Assembly (NCBI GenBank): GCA_963847595.1
Contig: CAWKAJ010000001.1
Coordinates: 124,001-188,000, forward strand
DNA length: 64,000 bases
Direction of reading: 5' to 3'
Origin: JACWAE01 sp963847595
GTDB taxonomy: Bacteria > Chloroflexota > Dehalococcoidia > SZUA-161
Shown here: positions 31,980 to 40,523 of the stretch, piece after piece
How the letters are laid out: each line of letters opens with the position of its first letter
Numbering within the stretch: the first letter of the stretch is position 1
The notes under the pieces: model-generated
Told to the model about the DNA's origin: nothing
Databases searched by the model: none
Seen by the model: the letters and a program-made list of their open reading frames with translations, nothing else
Translations under genes and position numbers: made by a program

Positions 31980-32540
31980 TTAGCGCCCGGGCAGCTCGCG
32001 TCCGCAGCTTGAACAGAATCTTCCGCCTTTGGGGTTTTCTTTGCCGCAGTTAACACAAATCGAGCTTGCGGAAGCAGGTTGAAACTCGCTACGGGACATG
32101 GCGATCAATATTAGTGCTGGTATCCCCAGTAACCAAAATGCCAACACAGAGCAAATACCTCCTATAACCGACAAGGTAAGATTCCTTCGTGTAACAGCGA
32201 AGCTTGAGCCCGCTATAGCTGCAATTCCGAAGACAACCAAGGCTATTCCGAGCCCCGCTTCTGACCAGTCAACTGGCTGCCAGGGGAACTCCGGTGTAGC
32301 TCCACCTGCAATCAAAATAATGCCTACAACTGAGCCCAGAACCCCGGCGATTATGCCCAAAATCCCGCCTGCAATCGGCTTTGCAGTGGGTTTTCTTTTC
32401 ACTACATCGGAAACGCTGGTGGCGCATGCAGGACAATAGGTCTTTCCGCCTAACACGGTACGGCATGTTGAGCAAACAGCCCTGCCGCAATTAACACAGA
32501 CCCCCACAGCGTCAACATCGGGGTGAGTTGCGCACTTCAT
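31980..32540 (-). CDS. Membrane protein with N-terminal B-box-like zinc finger and C-terminal zinc ribbon
   Basis: 186 residues. N-terminus: CATHPDVDAVGVCVNCGRAVCSTCRTVLGGKTYCPACA, a B-box-like finger with eight Cys/His ligands. The centre holds three to four membrane helices (IAGGILGIIAGVLGSVVGIILI; GLGIALVVFGIAAIAGSS; LSVIGGICSVLAFWLLGIPALILIAM). The C-terminus is a CxxC...CxxC zinc ribbon (CVNCGKENPKGGRFCSSCG). Such proteins are common in Chloroflexota and methanogens; the role is unknown. Convergent with the flavin reductase gene. Confidence 0.8.
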   Translation of the reverse strand: MKCATHPDVDAVGVCVNCGRAVCSTCRTVLGGKTYCPACATSVSDVVKRKPTAKPIAGGILGIIAGVLGSVVGIILIAGGATPEFPWQPVDWSEAGLGIALVVFGIAAIAGSSFAVTRRNLTLSVIGGICSVLAFWLLGIPALILIAMSRSEFQPASASSICVNCGKENPKGGRFCSSCGRELPGR

Positions 32541-32728
32541 AATACCTCCTGATAACCAGGCACCCCGATTCCAGAAATCGTCTCGTTGCGCGGATTCTCG
32601 GATTACGGGGATTCAATACCATCGCCGAGCATTGTATACCAGACAACGATGGCAGTCAAACCACTCAATGAGTATAAGGGAAGACTGCAGGGCTAGTGAC
32701 TGCGTTCGGGTACCCGGAAGCTATCTCC

Positions 32729-33598
32729 CTAAGGTTTGACACCACTGACTTTTATGCTCAGGACAGAGCTTGCCGTGTCTCTCACCTGGTCAAGCGATAT
32801 CCCAGCGCCTTTGGCGATAGCCACTGCGGTCGGGTCATTGGCTATGCAATCGATGGGGAAGGCAGTCTCCTGCAGTATCTTGACCTCGCGGAAGCCTGCG
32901 GCTTTCACAGCCTTCAGGTAATCTTCTTTTAGCATCGCTCCGGAGACGCAGCCCACATAGGCCGTAACAGAGTCCTTTATGGCATCAGGCAGCTCTTTTA
33001 GCAAGACTATGTCCGAGATCATCAGCCTGCCGCCCGGCTTGAGCGCTCTGAACCCTTCCTGAAACACCCTTGTTTTATCAGTAGATAGGTTGATGACGCA
33101 GTTCGAGATAATCACATCGACGGAGCTATCGGCCACGGGAAGGTTTTCAATCTCGCCCAGCCGGAACTCTACATTCTTATAATCGCCCTTCCTGGCGTTC
33201 CCCCGTGCCTTCTCCAGCATCTCCGGCGTCATGTCTACGCCGATGACCTTGCCCTTCTTGCCCACCTTGTTGGCGACAAGGAAGCAATCGAATCCCGCGC
33301 CCGAGCCAAGGTCAAGTACGGTCTCGCCCTTTTTCAAAGAGGCCAGAGCCACAGGGTTGCCGCAGCCGAGTCCCAGATTGGCGCCATCGGGTACGGAGCC
33401 AAGTTCTTCTTCCGAGTAGCCTATCGCCCTGCTTATAGCCTGGGCTGAAGCAGCGCCGCTGCAGCAGGGGCCGGCTGAAGCGTTACAACATGTACCGGAT
33501 TGTATATCGTTACTGACAAGGGCACCATACGGACTGGATTGTTTGGCGACCCTGGCATATCTCTCTCGAACTACTTTCTTTATCTCTTCCTTCTTCAT
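32729..33598 (-). CDS. arsM: Arsenite S-adenosylmethionine methyltransferase
   Basis: 289 residues. SAM-binding motif VLDLGSGAGFDCFLVANKVG (about residues 94-113) and VIGVDMTPEMLEKAR. Conserved cysteines of ArsM are present: the pair in CCNASAGPCCSG, Cys in ISNCVINL and Cys in YVGCVSGA, so As(III) binding is plausible. Product would be methylated arsenicals. No arsR, arsC or arsB is nearby; instead a Cys-rich AbrB-like gene lies 13 bases upstream and should be co-transcribed. Confidence 0.93.
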   Translation of the reverse strand: MKKEEIKKVVRERYARVAKQSSPYGALVSNDIQSGTCCNASAGPCCSGAASAQAISRAIGYSEEELGSVPDGANLGLGCGNPVALASLKKGETVLDLGSGAGFDCFLVANKVGKKGKVIGVDMTPEMLEKARGNARKGDYKNVEFRLGEIENLPVADSSVDVIISNCVINLSTDKTRVFQEGFRALKPGGRLMISDIVLLKELPDAIKDSVTAYVGCVSGAMLKEDYLKAVKAAGFREVKILQETAFPIDCIANDPTAVAIAKGAGISLDQVRDTASSVLSIKVSGVKP

Positions 33599-33611
33599 TT
33601 GAATACCTCCG

Positions 33612-33893
33612 TTAATCCTTAATCATTTCTTTCATCATGGGACCAAGCATATCTTTTACCATCTCAGTGATACCCTCAACCTTGACCAAAGAGATACAGC
33701 AGACCTCGCCATCTCTTTCCCAAGCCACCACAGCTAACTTATCGCCGGCGCGGATCTTTGCCTTATCTCTTATCTCCTTAGGCAGCACCATCTGCCCTCG
33801 CTCATCCACACTTATCAGAGATTCAACTTTACAGCAGCCCATCCCGCCCTCCATCGGTGCGCAACAGAATTCATCCTTGCCTTTTTTGACCAT
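33612..33893 (-). CDS. AbrB/SpoVT-type regulator with Cys-rich N-terminus
   Basis: 93 residues from ATG 33893 (MVKKGKDEFCCAPMEGGMGC); AAGGAGGGG lies 6 bases upstream. Residues about 25-60 form a swapped-hairpin AbrB domain (SVDERGQMVLPKEIRDKAKIRAGDKLAVV). Cysteines cluster at the N-terminus (CCAP, GCCKVE) and in GEVCCISL, giving a possible metal or metalloid sensor. It recalls the small protein family annotated next to mercury methylation genes as HgcAB-associated, but hgcA/hgcB are not here; that comparison is from memory. It precedes arsM and may control it. Confidence 0.82.
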   Translation of the reverse strand: MVKKGKDEFCCAPMEGGMGCCKVESLISVDERGQMVLPKEIRDKAKIRAGDKLAVVAWERDGEVCCISLVKVEGITEMVKDMLGPMMKEMIKD

Positions 33894-34088
33894 CTCCGTC
33901 CCCTCCTTCGTGAACATAAGTTTTTCAGTCTGTTTGATTATTCAGAAAAATCAGATTACACTGAAATTATACATGACAAAATTAAGCTTGTCAAGAGGTT
34001 TCTCAACAATAAGACAGCAGTTGAGGTTGGAAAAAGATACTACAGCACTGTGACTGATTATACTCACAGATGGCAGAGGCGAGCCAAT

Positions 34089-34481
34089 CTACTTTTCCAG
34101 CATCTCTTTCATCGGTTTCCAATAGTAATCGCGCCAGCCTTGGCCTATGGACTCGTACTGGTCTTCGGGCACTCCAGTCTGAGTGAAGGCGAGCGATGTG
34201 CCGCCCTCGACTTTTTTCAGAGCGAATGTAGCTTTGGAGTAATGGCCTTCGGGCCAATCGCTGCCGCGCCATGACTGGACGATCTTCTGGTCCTGCACCA
34301 GCTCCAGATTGACCCCCTCAATATAGCCATCATAAGCAGTGAACTTACCCCCAATTTTGCGACTGATGCTGGCTTTGGCATCTGTGAACTTGGAATGTTT
34401 GCGTGAATCCATCAGCGCTTCATAGACCTCATGGGGACTGGCCTTGAACGTTGCAGATTGCCGGATTGTCTTGGTCTTCAC
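34089..34481 (-). CDS. SRPBCC/AHSA1-like protein
   Basis: 130 residues from GTG 34481 (VKTKTIRQSATFKASPHEVY), preceded by GAGGGTGAGG; the open frame runs 22 codons further upstream without a site. The Bet v1-like (START/AHSA1) fold is supported by ASPHEVYEALMDSRKHSKFTDA, GGKFTAYDGYIEGVNLEL and SWRGSDWPEGHYSKATF, ending in GWRDYYWKPMKEML. It probably binds a hydrophobic ligand; no enzyme function can be given. Divergent from the HTH gene at 34673. Confidence 0.85.
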   Translation of the reverse strand: MKTKTIRQSATFKASPHEVYEALMDSRKHSKFTDAKASISRKIGGKFTAYDGYIEGVNLELVQDQKIVQSWRGSDWPEGHYSKATFALKKVEGGTSLAFTQTGVPEDQYESIGQGWRDYYWKPMKEMLEK

Positions 34482-34572
34482 TTCCTCACCCTCCCTTATT
34501 CTGAAGACTGCCAAAATTTGTCGTTCGCTGAATCGCAAACGAGACAAAAGTCACATTAAAACCGGATTCGTT

Positions 34573-34588
34573 AATCTAAAATTAGATT
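34573..34588. promoter_or_regulatory. Perfect inverted repeat, candidate operator
   Basis: AATCTAA-AA-TTAGATT lies between two divergent genes, the AHSA1-like protein (start 34481) and the HTH protein (start 34673). Position and symmetry suggest a dimeric regulator site, perhaps for the HTH protein. No experimental family match known. Confidence 0.4.
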
Positions 34589-34672
34589 GTACAAAAACGA
34601 GAACGTGTTGCGCATTGAACTGAACAGGAAGCCGGTACATTCCCGCAAGGCTGAAAACCCGTTGGAGGCACA

Positions 34673-34930
34673 GTGTATACACAACGAACAAGAAATGGCA
34701 TGCCAAAGGGCGCCAGGACGCCGAGCATTATGCTCAGAACCGGAGAGGCATGCCGAATTCTCTGCATACATGCGAACACGCTGAGAAGATGGAACGAGCA
34801 GGGAATAATAAAATCGTATCGCGTTGGTCCTCGGGGGGACCGGAGGTTCAGACGTGAGGACATAGCTGCTTTACTCATAGCACAGACCACAGATAGCAGC
34901 GCAGATACGATCAAACTGAGCCACCAATAG
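34673..34930 (+). CDS. MerR/BldC-type helix-turn-helix protein (A)
   Basis: 85 residues starting with GTG (MYTQRTRNGMPKGARTPSIM) behind GGAGGCACA. The DNA-binding domain spans about residues 19-62: RTGEACRILCIHANTLRRWNEQGIIKSY then RVGPRGDRRFRREDIAALL, a MerR/excisionase-like winged helix without an effector domain. It is a paralogue of the protein at 39016-39273: the NTLRRW, QGIIK and GPRGDRRF blocks are shared. A structural-gene regulator or excisionase-like accessory role is possible. Confidence 0.82.
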   Translation: MYTQRTRNGMPKGARTPSIMLRTGEACRILCIHANTLRRWNEQGIIKSYRVGPRGDRRFRREDIAALLIAQTTDSSADTIKLSHQ

Positions 34931-34983
34931 TCACGGGCCCGTTCGTGGACCAGGACTGCTTCACACAAAGCAATGGGAAACCC

Positions 34984-36303
34984 CTACTCATCTAGCCGGA
35001 ACGGCGGATAGCGGTCCGTCATCAGCCCCGAATACGCAGCCACCCGGTACATCCAGCGGTCAATGCCTATAATGAAGTCGAAGATGCCCCGGGGATACTT
35101 ACCCGTAAATAGCAGTGCCACTGCCGCGAAGAAAACCAGCACCCAGTTCAAGCCAGGCCACCATAACCAGCCGCATCCAACGAAGAGTGCGATGATGATA
35201 TAGTGAGGGATGGCCAATAGCCACCACTTCACCAACGCCAGCCCCGGAGTGAGCATAGCCGGGTACGCCACCTCTAAATCAGCAGGGTAACCGCCAGCTT
35301 CAAGCGTAAATGGGGGATACTTATCAGTGCCCAGCGCTTGATAGCTGTAAAAGCCCACACGCCATGTCCAGCGCAACACACCCACGTTGAACTCGAAAAA
35401 GCTGCGAGGATATTTAGCCGTAAACAAGATGGCAATGAGAGACATGACCCATACTATCACGGCTGCCGCCCACAGGAACAGAAGTACAATGACGTGTGGA
35501 ATGATCAGGAGCCACTTGACCAGCCACAACCACTGTGATAGCGGCTCGGTTAGCTCACCCTTGAAAGAGAACGGGTAAGGTGGCTGTCCTTCAGATACGA
35601 CAGTGCCTCCGGTCCCCGCGCCTGCCACGGGGACCACCTTCTGTCTGCGAGTTGCCAGAAGGACTAAGCCAACACCTATTATCAATAGAAGTATACCCCC
35701 GATGAGAAGCCCCAGGCCCACCCAAAATACCCAGGGAGTCTTCACGCCGATAGACCCATTCACATCAACACCGGCTGAGCCATCGGCGTTCATCATCACC
35801 AGCACCCAGTTACCGCTCTCCACTTCCCACTCCAGAGTTTGAGTTCCGGACCCGTGCTCCGAGACCACCCAGAAGGTCTGGGAAGTTGGTGCTGCCGGTG
35901 AGGAATTACCCGGGTGATTCGTATAGTAAACCCTGAAGGGGAGAACCCTGAATTCTTTGATTTCATCGTAATTGACGCCACTAAGGTAAGTGTTCACATC
36001 TGCCTCATCGGCTATGCCAATGAATATCTGCTTAGAGCTATTTTCACTTGAGGCCTGCACTTTGATGGTGCCTATGTCATGTCTGTCCACAAACCACCCT
36101 GACTCTAACTCTATATCAGCAGGTTGGGTGGTTATGGCATCAGAAGTCCTCTCAAGGTGGATGGTATCTGTGGTGATGAACCCTTCGCTGTCCGAGTGAG
36201 CTTTGTCCAGCCAGACCAAGGTCCCGCCAGCTGCAAGCAGAGCAAGCGATACCAGCAGAATTATGGCTCCAAAAACCAGAAGCACAATCCTACCTGCATG
36301 CAT
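34984..36303 (-). CDS. Membrane protein with two DUF4389 domains
   Basis: 439 residues from ATG 36303 (MHAGRIVLLVFGAIILLV), preceded by GGAGGTG; the open frame extends 29 codons upstream. Layout: N-terminal membrane helix, an extracytoplasmic domain of about 170 residues, a second membrane helix (VFWVGLGLLIGGILLLIIGVG), then two repeated DUF4389 units, each with YPFSF/YPADLEV-type start, two membrane helices and the block FTAKYPRSFFEFNVGVLRWTWRV or FTGKYPRGIFDFIIGIDRWMYRV. Function unknown; common in Actinobacteria and Chloroflexota. Confidence 0.85.
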   Translation of the reverse strand: MHAGRIVLLVFGAIILLVSLALLAAGGTLVWLDKAHSDSEGFITTDTIHLERTSDAITTQPADIELESGWFVDRHDIGTIKVQASSENSSKQIFIGIADEADVNTYLSGVNYDEIKEFRVLPFRVYYTNHPGNSSPAAPTSQTFWVVSEHGSGTQTLEWEVESGNWVLVMMNADGSAGVDVNGSIGVKTPWVFWVGLGLLIGGILLLIIGVGLVLLATRRQKVVPVAGAGTGGTVVSEGQPPYPFSFKGELTEPLSQWLWLVKWLLIIPHVIVLLFLWAAAVIVWVMSLIAILFTAKYPRSFFEFNVGVLRWTWRVGFYSYQALGTDKYPPFTLEAGGYPADLEVAYPAMLTPGLALVKWWLLAIPHYIIIALFVGCGWLWWPGLNWVLVFFAAVALLFTGKYPRGIFDFIIGIDRWMYRVAAYSGLMTDRYPPFRLDE

Positions 36304-36367
36304 GGCTGCACCTCCACTTCTTGGCGGCATTCTACCATCACATACAGGGCAGGTCAATGTCCGGCAG

Positions 36368-37735
36368 TTATGCTGCTTCCAGGTTATCAAACGCCCTAAC
36401 TATCAATTCAGTCGTGGCCGGATGTATGTGCATGCCGTCGTTGATGCTGTGTACGCCTCCGCCAGTTGCCATAGCATTGATAACCTCCTGGATAAGCTCG
36501 GGGGCATAGGGGCCTATGATGTGAAAGCCCAGTATGCTTCCGCTGTGTGCATCAACTATGGCCTTGGCAAAGCCTTCCTCTTCCATCATAGCCTCACCTT
36601 TTGCAGTATCAGAGTACTTCGCCCTTCCCACCAGTATGTGGTAATCCTTCTTAGCATTCTCCTCGGTCAGTCCCACAGAGGCAATCTGAGGATGAGCGTA
36701 AACCGCGTGAGGCGCTGCACTGTAGTCCATCGGTATTCTCTTCTTATGAGTCGCGTTATGCCAGGCCACCGCTGCCTCCCGGTTTGCCACATGTGTGAAC
36801 ATCTGCTGCCCATCGGCATCGCCCACAGCGAATATGTCTTTCTTAGTCGTCTCCAGATATTCATCGACCTTGATGAAATTTCTCTTATCCAATTCAACAC
36901 CTGTGTTCTCAACCTTAAGCAAATCAGCATTTGACCTTCTGCCTACAGCGACCATGATTCTCTGGGCTGGGAACTCCATTTGCTTGCCGGTAGCCTTATC
37001 CTTGGCTACGGCGATGATCCCTTTTACATCCTTCTTGACCTCCTCCACCTGCGTATTGGTATAGATATCCATACGCCTCTTCATCTCTTTTTCCAGCAAT
37101 TCCGATATCTCAGGCTCCTCCGACTGAGCAATCCTGCTGAGCATCTCCACAATCGTGACTTTAGTGCCCATCGCTGCAAAGAAATGAGCAAATTCAACTG
37201 CGACATATCCGCCTCCGATTATGAGGAGGCTATCGGGACGCTGCGTAAGTTCCAATGCATTTTCATTAGTTAAATAGTCTACGCTATCCAAACCCTTAAT
37301 CGGAGGGATCACAGGCCGTGACCCGGAAGCGATGAAAATCTTCTTACCTTTTATCTTCTCCCTATCGATTTCCAGAGTATAGTCTTCCACAAAATGCGCT
37401 TCGCGCTCATAAAAGTTCAGCTTTTCAGATTCAGTCATCCCTTTCCTTATATAGGTCTGGCTCTCCATTCTGCTTTTCCTCATCCTCTCCACGATCGAAG
37501 CGAAATCTACGCTCTTTATCTCCGCAACTATGCCCAGCTTCTTAGCCTCCTGTATTTCAACTATCCTGTCCGCCGGATAAATCAACATTTTCGAAGGTAC
37601 ACACCCCAAATTCAAACAGGTGCCCCCGATAGGGCCCCTATCTATCAAAGCAACCTTAAGACCCTTTGCCAAAGCCTCATCTACAATGATCGTCCCGGCG
37701 CCAGAGCCAATCACAACGACATCGTACTGCTTCAT
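36368..37735 (-). CDS. FAD-dependent pyridine nucleotide-disulfide oxidoreductase (dihydrolipoamide dehydrogenase-like)
   Basis: 455 residues from ATG 37735 (MKQYDVVVIGSGAG), with GAGGGGG upstream. FAD-binding VVIGSGAGTIIVDEAL, redox disulfide GGTCLNLGCVPSKML, NAD-binding LLIIGGGYVAVEFAHFFAAMG, FAD motif DIFAVGDADG, and the C-terminal dimer motif HIHPATTELIVRAF, whose His-Pro-x-x-x-Glu gives the active-site base. It could be lipoamide dehydrogenase or a mercuric-reductase-like enzyme; the N-terminal HMA domain and C-terminal Cys pair of MerA are absent. No 2-oxoacid dehydrogenase genes adjoin it. Confidence 0.9.
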   Translation of the reverse strand: MKQYDVVVIGSGAGTIIVDEALAKGLKVALIDRGPIGGTCLNLGCVPSKMLIYPADRIVEIQEAKKLGIVAEIKSVDFASIVERMRKSRMESQTYIRKGMTESEKLNFYEREAHFVEDYTLEIDREKIKGKKIFIASGSRPVIPPIKGLDSVDYLTNENALELTQRPDSLLIIGGGYVAVEFAHFFAAMGTKVTIVEMLSRIAQSEEPEISELLEKEMKRRMDIYTNTQVEEVKKDVKGIIAVAKDKATGKQMEFPAQRIMVAVGRRSNADLLKVENTGVELDKRNFIKVDEYLETTKKDIFAVGDADGQQMFTHVANREAAVAWHNATHKKRIPMDYSAAPHAVYAHPQIASVGLTEENAKKDYHILVGRAKYSDTAKGEAMMEEEGFAKAIVDAHSGSILGFHIIGPYAPELIQEVINAMATGGGVHSINDGMHIHPATTELIVRAFDNLEAA

Positions 37736-37908
37736 CATTAACCCCCTCATCAATATATCGATGCATATAATAAAACATGTGTGATGAACAAGTCATAAAA
37801 TGGGAAAGAAAAAAGTTAAAAAGTTATCACATTTTAGCGTGACTTTAAAGGTTATCAGAGACATAATCTGGTAAACGGGGACTTTCTCAACGGAACCTTG
37901 AGGCAAGA

Positions 37909-38817
37909 TTACGAGACCGGGGGCAAATTGAAGCTATGCTTATTCAGTTTTTCAGAGGTCAGCTTATCCTTAATACAGGCCACAAACCGATCCACGATCC
38001 ACCAATAATAATCAGGGGGCATGCGGCTCTTCGGCATATCGGGTACCTCATTGAACGCATCAATGACCCAAGGCTGGCCCTGCTCATCTATACACCATTC
38101 CACAACATTTGTGTCCATGTCCAGACATGAATTCATGCGCACAGTCTGTTCTGCCAGTTTATCTTTTATGTCAGCGATTTCCTGCAAATCAGTATAGAGG
38201 TATTCCCCCATGCCCAGCGGTTTGGGTATCCATCTGATGAACAGCACATCCTTCTGGTCGATACAAAAGACCCTATAGTAGTGCTTATAGTTTATTTTCC
38301 GCTGCACCAGCCAGACTTTCCCTGCAGCATGGGAGGCATAGCACTCCTTTAACTCCTCCACCGTGTTCAACATATAGACATCATCCCAGCCATATCCTTC
38401 CACAGGCTTGAAAACGCAGGGCAGTCCAACCTCTTCGACGATCCGGCTCCATGATGGTTCGGCGACCAAGCTTCCCAACTCCTCCTTAAGCTCCGGGCCA
38501 GGCAGAACGATAGACTTGGGAGAAGGTATCCCCAGGAGATGAAATACTAATTCATCCACCAGTTTGTTGCTGGCCGAAGCGGCGAAGGGATTATTGATCA
38601 CATACGTTCCCCCCAGGGACATGCTCTTGACCACTTCTTTCAAGAAAGGAAAACGAAAGCTGAGCCGGTCCACGATAACGCCGTAATCGCCGGTTATGGG
38701 AGCGGGCAGCTCGGCAAGAGAGAGGAACTCTACCGGGAAATCAGCCAATTTGGACACAACATCAATAATAAAGGGGTCGTCTTTCAGCTCGAGTATCCCT
38801 ATCTTGTTTCCCTTCAT
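37909..38817 (-). CDS. ATP-grasp (RimK-like) ligase
   Basis: 302 residues. The N-terminal domain (KIGILELKDDPFIIDVVSKL) is followed by an ATP-grasp fold: SPKSIVLPG, VGLPCVFKPVEGYGWDDVYML (nucleotide-binding Lys and glycine loop, about residues 130-150), KVWLVQRKINYKHYYRVFCI, and Glu/Asn metal ligands in WVIDAFNEVPDMP. Such enzymes join a carboxylate to an amine; glutathione synthetase-like and RimK-like proteins share the pattern. The substrate is unknown and no partner gene adjoins it. Confidence 0.82.
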   Translation of the reverse strand: MKGNKIGILELKDDPFIIDVVSKLADFPVEFLSLAELPAPITGDYGVIVDRLSFRFPFLKEVVKSMSLGGTYVINNPFAASASNKLVDELVFHLLGIPSPKSIVLPGPELKEELGSLVAEPSWSRIVEEVGLPCVFKPVEGYGWDDVYMLNTVEELKECYASHAAGKVWLVQRKINYKHYYRVFCIDQKDVLFIRWIPKPLGMGEYLYTDLQEIADIKDKLAEQTVRMNSCLDMDTNVVEWCIDEQGQPWVIDAFNEVPDMPKSRMPPDYYWWIVDRFVACIKDKLTSEKLNKHSFNLPPVS

Positions 38818-39015
38818 ATCCGGTCACAACCACACTTGAATTTTCTCAAGTATAGCATAACAGCTAGCATTTGGACACCACTACGAGCCGATAGGGATAG
38901 TCCTTTTAGCCTATTACCATCAACTAACCAAATTAACCCTTTCGGGTTATTGTGTGGCTAAATGAAGTAGGCTTATAGTAATAACAGAATAGCTTTGATG
39001 TGAACGAGGACAGAC
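38818..39015. other. Intergenic region between divergent genes
   Basis: 198 bases between the ATP-grasp gene and HTH protein B. AT-rich, with a GAGGACAG ribosome binding site at the right end. No gene or clear consensus promoter seen. Confidence 0.4.
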
Positions 39016-39273
39016 ATGATGAAAAGCAACTTAACAGACAACATGCTTACAGTAAGAGAAGTCAGCCAAATCCTCCACGTCCACAGCAATACGCTGCGAA
39101 GGTGGAGTGACCAGGGGATAATAAAAGCATACCGCATTGGGCCCCGAGGTGACCGGAGATTCAAGCAGGAGGACATAGATCTGCTATTACTGGAGGAAAG
39201 CAAAGGCTTCCCAACAAATGCCAATGAATCAACGGAAATAGATAAAGTAACCCAGTACGTGATGTCGAGGTAA
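39016..39273 (+). CDS. MerR/BldC-type helix-turn-helix protein (B)
   Basis: 85 residues starting MMKSNLTDNMLTVREVSQIL, preceded by GAGGACAGAC. A MerR/BldC-like DNA-binding domain covers residues about 10-58 (HVHSNTLRRWSDQGIIKAYRI and GPRGDRRFKQEDIDLLLL). Paralogous to the protein at 34673-34930. Its stop is 3 bases before a LuxR-type response regulator, so the two DNA-binding proteins are made together. Confidence 0.85.
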   Translation: MMKSNLTDNMLTVREVSQILHVHSNTLRRWSDQGIIKAYRIGPRGDRRFKQEDIDLLLLEESKGFPTNANESTEIDKVTQYVMSR

Positions 39274-39276
39274 CCT

Positions 39277-40032
39277 ATGCACAAAACAATCGTGATGATA
39301 ATAGATCGTGAGCCGTTCTTCCGGGCTGGGTTGCGCCAGGCGCTATCTCAACAAGATGGTTTGGAGATACTGGAATGTGACCCGGAAGAAGGGAAAGCAG
39401 CAACGGAAAAGATTGCTGCAAGTGCGCCCGATGTGGCGTTAGTAGACATCGGCTATCCTACCCTGATGGGGCTCGATCTGGGCAAAAAGATAGCTCGCAG
39501 CTTTCCAGCCACCAAGGTAGTGATGCTGAGCGCCAACCCGAACGATGATGACGAGGAACTCTTCGAGGTCATCAAGAGCGGGGCGGTAGCCTATCTGAGA
39601 AGCAAGGATTGCACCCCGACCAAGTTAATGGAGATTATTAAAAAGGCCTCGCACGGCGAATATCCCATAAACGACAGCGTAAGCAGCCGGCCTAAGGTCG
39701 CCTGGCGCGTGTTAAGGCAATTTCAGGACATAGCAGCCATAGGGATGACGATAGAGGACATCACCACCCCACTCACCTCTAAAGAGGTGCAGATTCTCAA
39801 CTATATTGCGGAAGGCAATACAAACAAAAGAATCGCCTCTGTCCTCGGTATCAGCGAGCAAACGATTAAGAACCATGTCAGCGCCATCCTGCGCAAGTTG
39901 AATGCTAACGATAGAGCACACGCCGTTTTTCTCGCATTACGCAACGGCTGGATATCTATCGAGGTTGACAACAACGGGAAACATCAGGCGGAGCGCATTT
40001 CACTGGGGCCAAATCCTGACCATCCTCTTTAG
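39277..40032 (+). CDS. NarL/LuxR-type response regulator
   Basis: 251 residues: receiver domain (residues about 5-125) with VMIIDREPFFRAGLRQALS, the phospho-acceptor Asp in DVALVDIGYPTLMGLDLG, Ser in VVMLSANPND and Lys in YLRSKDCTP; C-terminal LuxR HTH (LTSKEVQILNYIAEGNTNKRIASVLGISEQTIKNHVSAILRKL, residues about 167-210). Only one Asp/Glu is clear in the first acidic pocket (IIDRE), so phosphorylation should be checked. No histidine kinase gene adjoins it. Confidence 0.9.
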   Translation: MHKTIVMIIDREPFFRAGLRQALSQQDGLEILECDPEEGKAATEKIAASAPDVALVDIGYPTLMGLDLGKKIARSFPATKVVMLSANPNDDDEELFEVIKSGAVAYLRSKDCTPTKLMEIIKKASHGEYPINDSVSSRPKVAWRVLRQFQDIAAIGMTIEDITTPLTSKEVQILNYIAEGNTNKRIASVLGISEQTIKNHVSAILRKLNANDRAHAVFLALRNGWISIEVDNNGKHQAERISLGPNPDHPL

Positions 40033-40093
40033 GATAGGCATCTAACTACCGTCAGTTTTCAAGCCACTGCCAATTATAGCCAGAGTATTTCAA

Positions 40094-40300
40094 TCAAAAA
40101 ACGAGCGGCCCATATCCCATTTCCGCCTTGAGGTTCCATTTGCCTAGCGGACATTCCATAAGTTGTTCCTGCCTTACTTTTAACACCCACTCACCATCGG
40201 GCAGGTGACAGTATTCAACAATACTCTCCTCGCCGGTTTCCACTTGAAAGTATTGGCAGGACCTGGGGCAAAGGTTTGTTCTCGGCAGAATCAGAATCAT
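40094..40300 (-). CDS. Small Cys-containing protein, unknown
   Basis: 68 residues from ATG 40300 (MILILPRTNLCPRSCQYFQV), which has GGAGGAGAG upstream; an earlier start at 40321 overlaps that site. Cysteines at CPRSC, YCHLP and CPLGKW (four in total, plus His) suggest a metal site or disulfides. No signal peptide is obvious. Family not recognised. It belongs to a group of three tiny genes at 40094-40688. Confidence 0.65.
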   Translation of the reverse strand: MILILPRTNLCPRSCQYFQVETGEESIVEYCHLPDGEWVLKVRQEQLMECPLGKWNLKAEMGYGPLVF

Positions 40301-40332
40301 CGGTCTCTCCTCCGCAACCATGATACCATATC

Positions 40333-40500
40333 ATGAAGATTACTGAAACAACCTTAAACTACATTGAGTCCCCAGCGCCTGAGGATGGCTCCGACTGCGA
40401 GGCAAAAAACGAAGAGGAGATTCAAGGCCTTTCCAGAATGGCAAGGGATATGCTTAACGTCCGGACACAGGATGCTCCGAGCAAATATAAATTAGGTTAA
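40333..40500 (+). CDS. Possible 55-residue acidic protein, unknown
   Basis: Open frame of 55 codons (MKITETTLNYIESPAPEDGS to DAPSKYKLG), rich in Glu and Asp, with no Cys cluster and no membrane segment. Codon use is not obviously odd, but there is no convincing ribosome binding site. Could be a real small gene or chance. Confidence 0.35.
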   Translation: MKITETTLNYIESPAPEDGSDCEAKNEEEIQGLSRMARDMLNVRTQDAPSKYKLG

Positions 40501-40523
40501 AGAGGCCTCCTGAATTATTCGCT

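Noticed and set aside
36203..36934. 243-codon plus-strand frame
   Set aside because: Antisense to the C-terminal half of the FAD disulfide oxidoreductase and the DUF4389 gene start; no recognisable domain.
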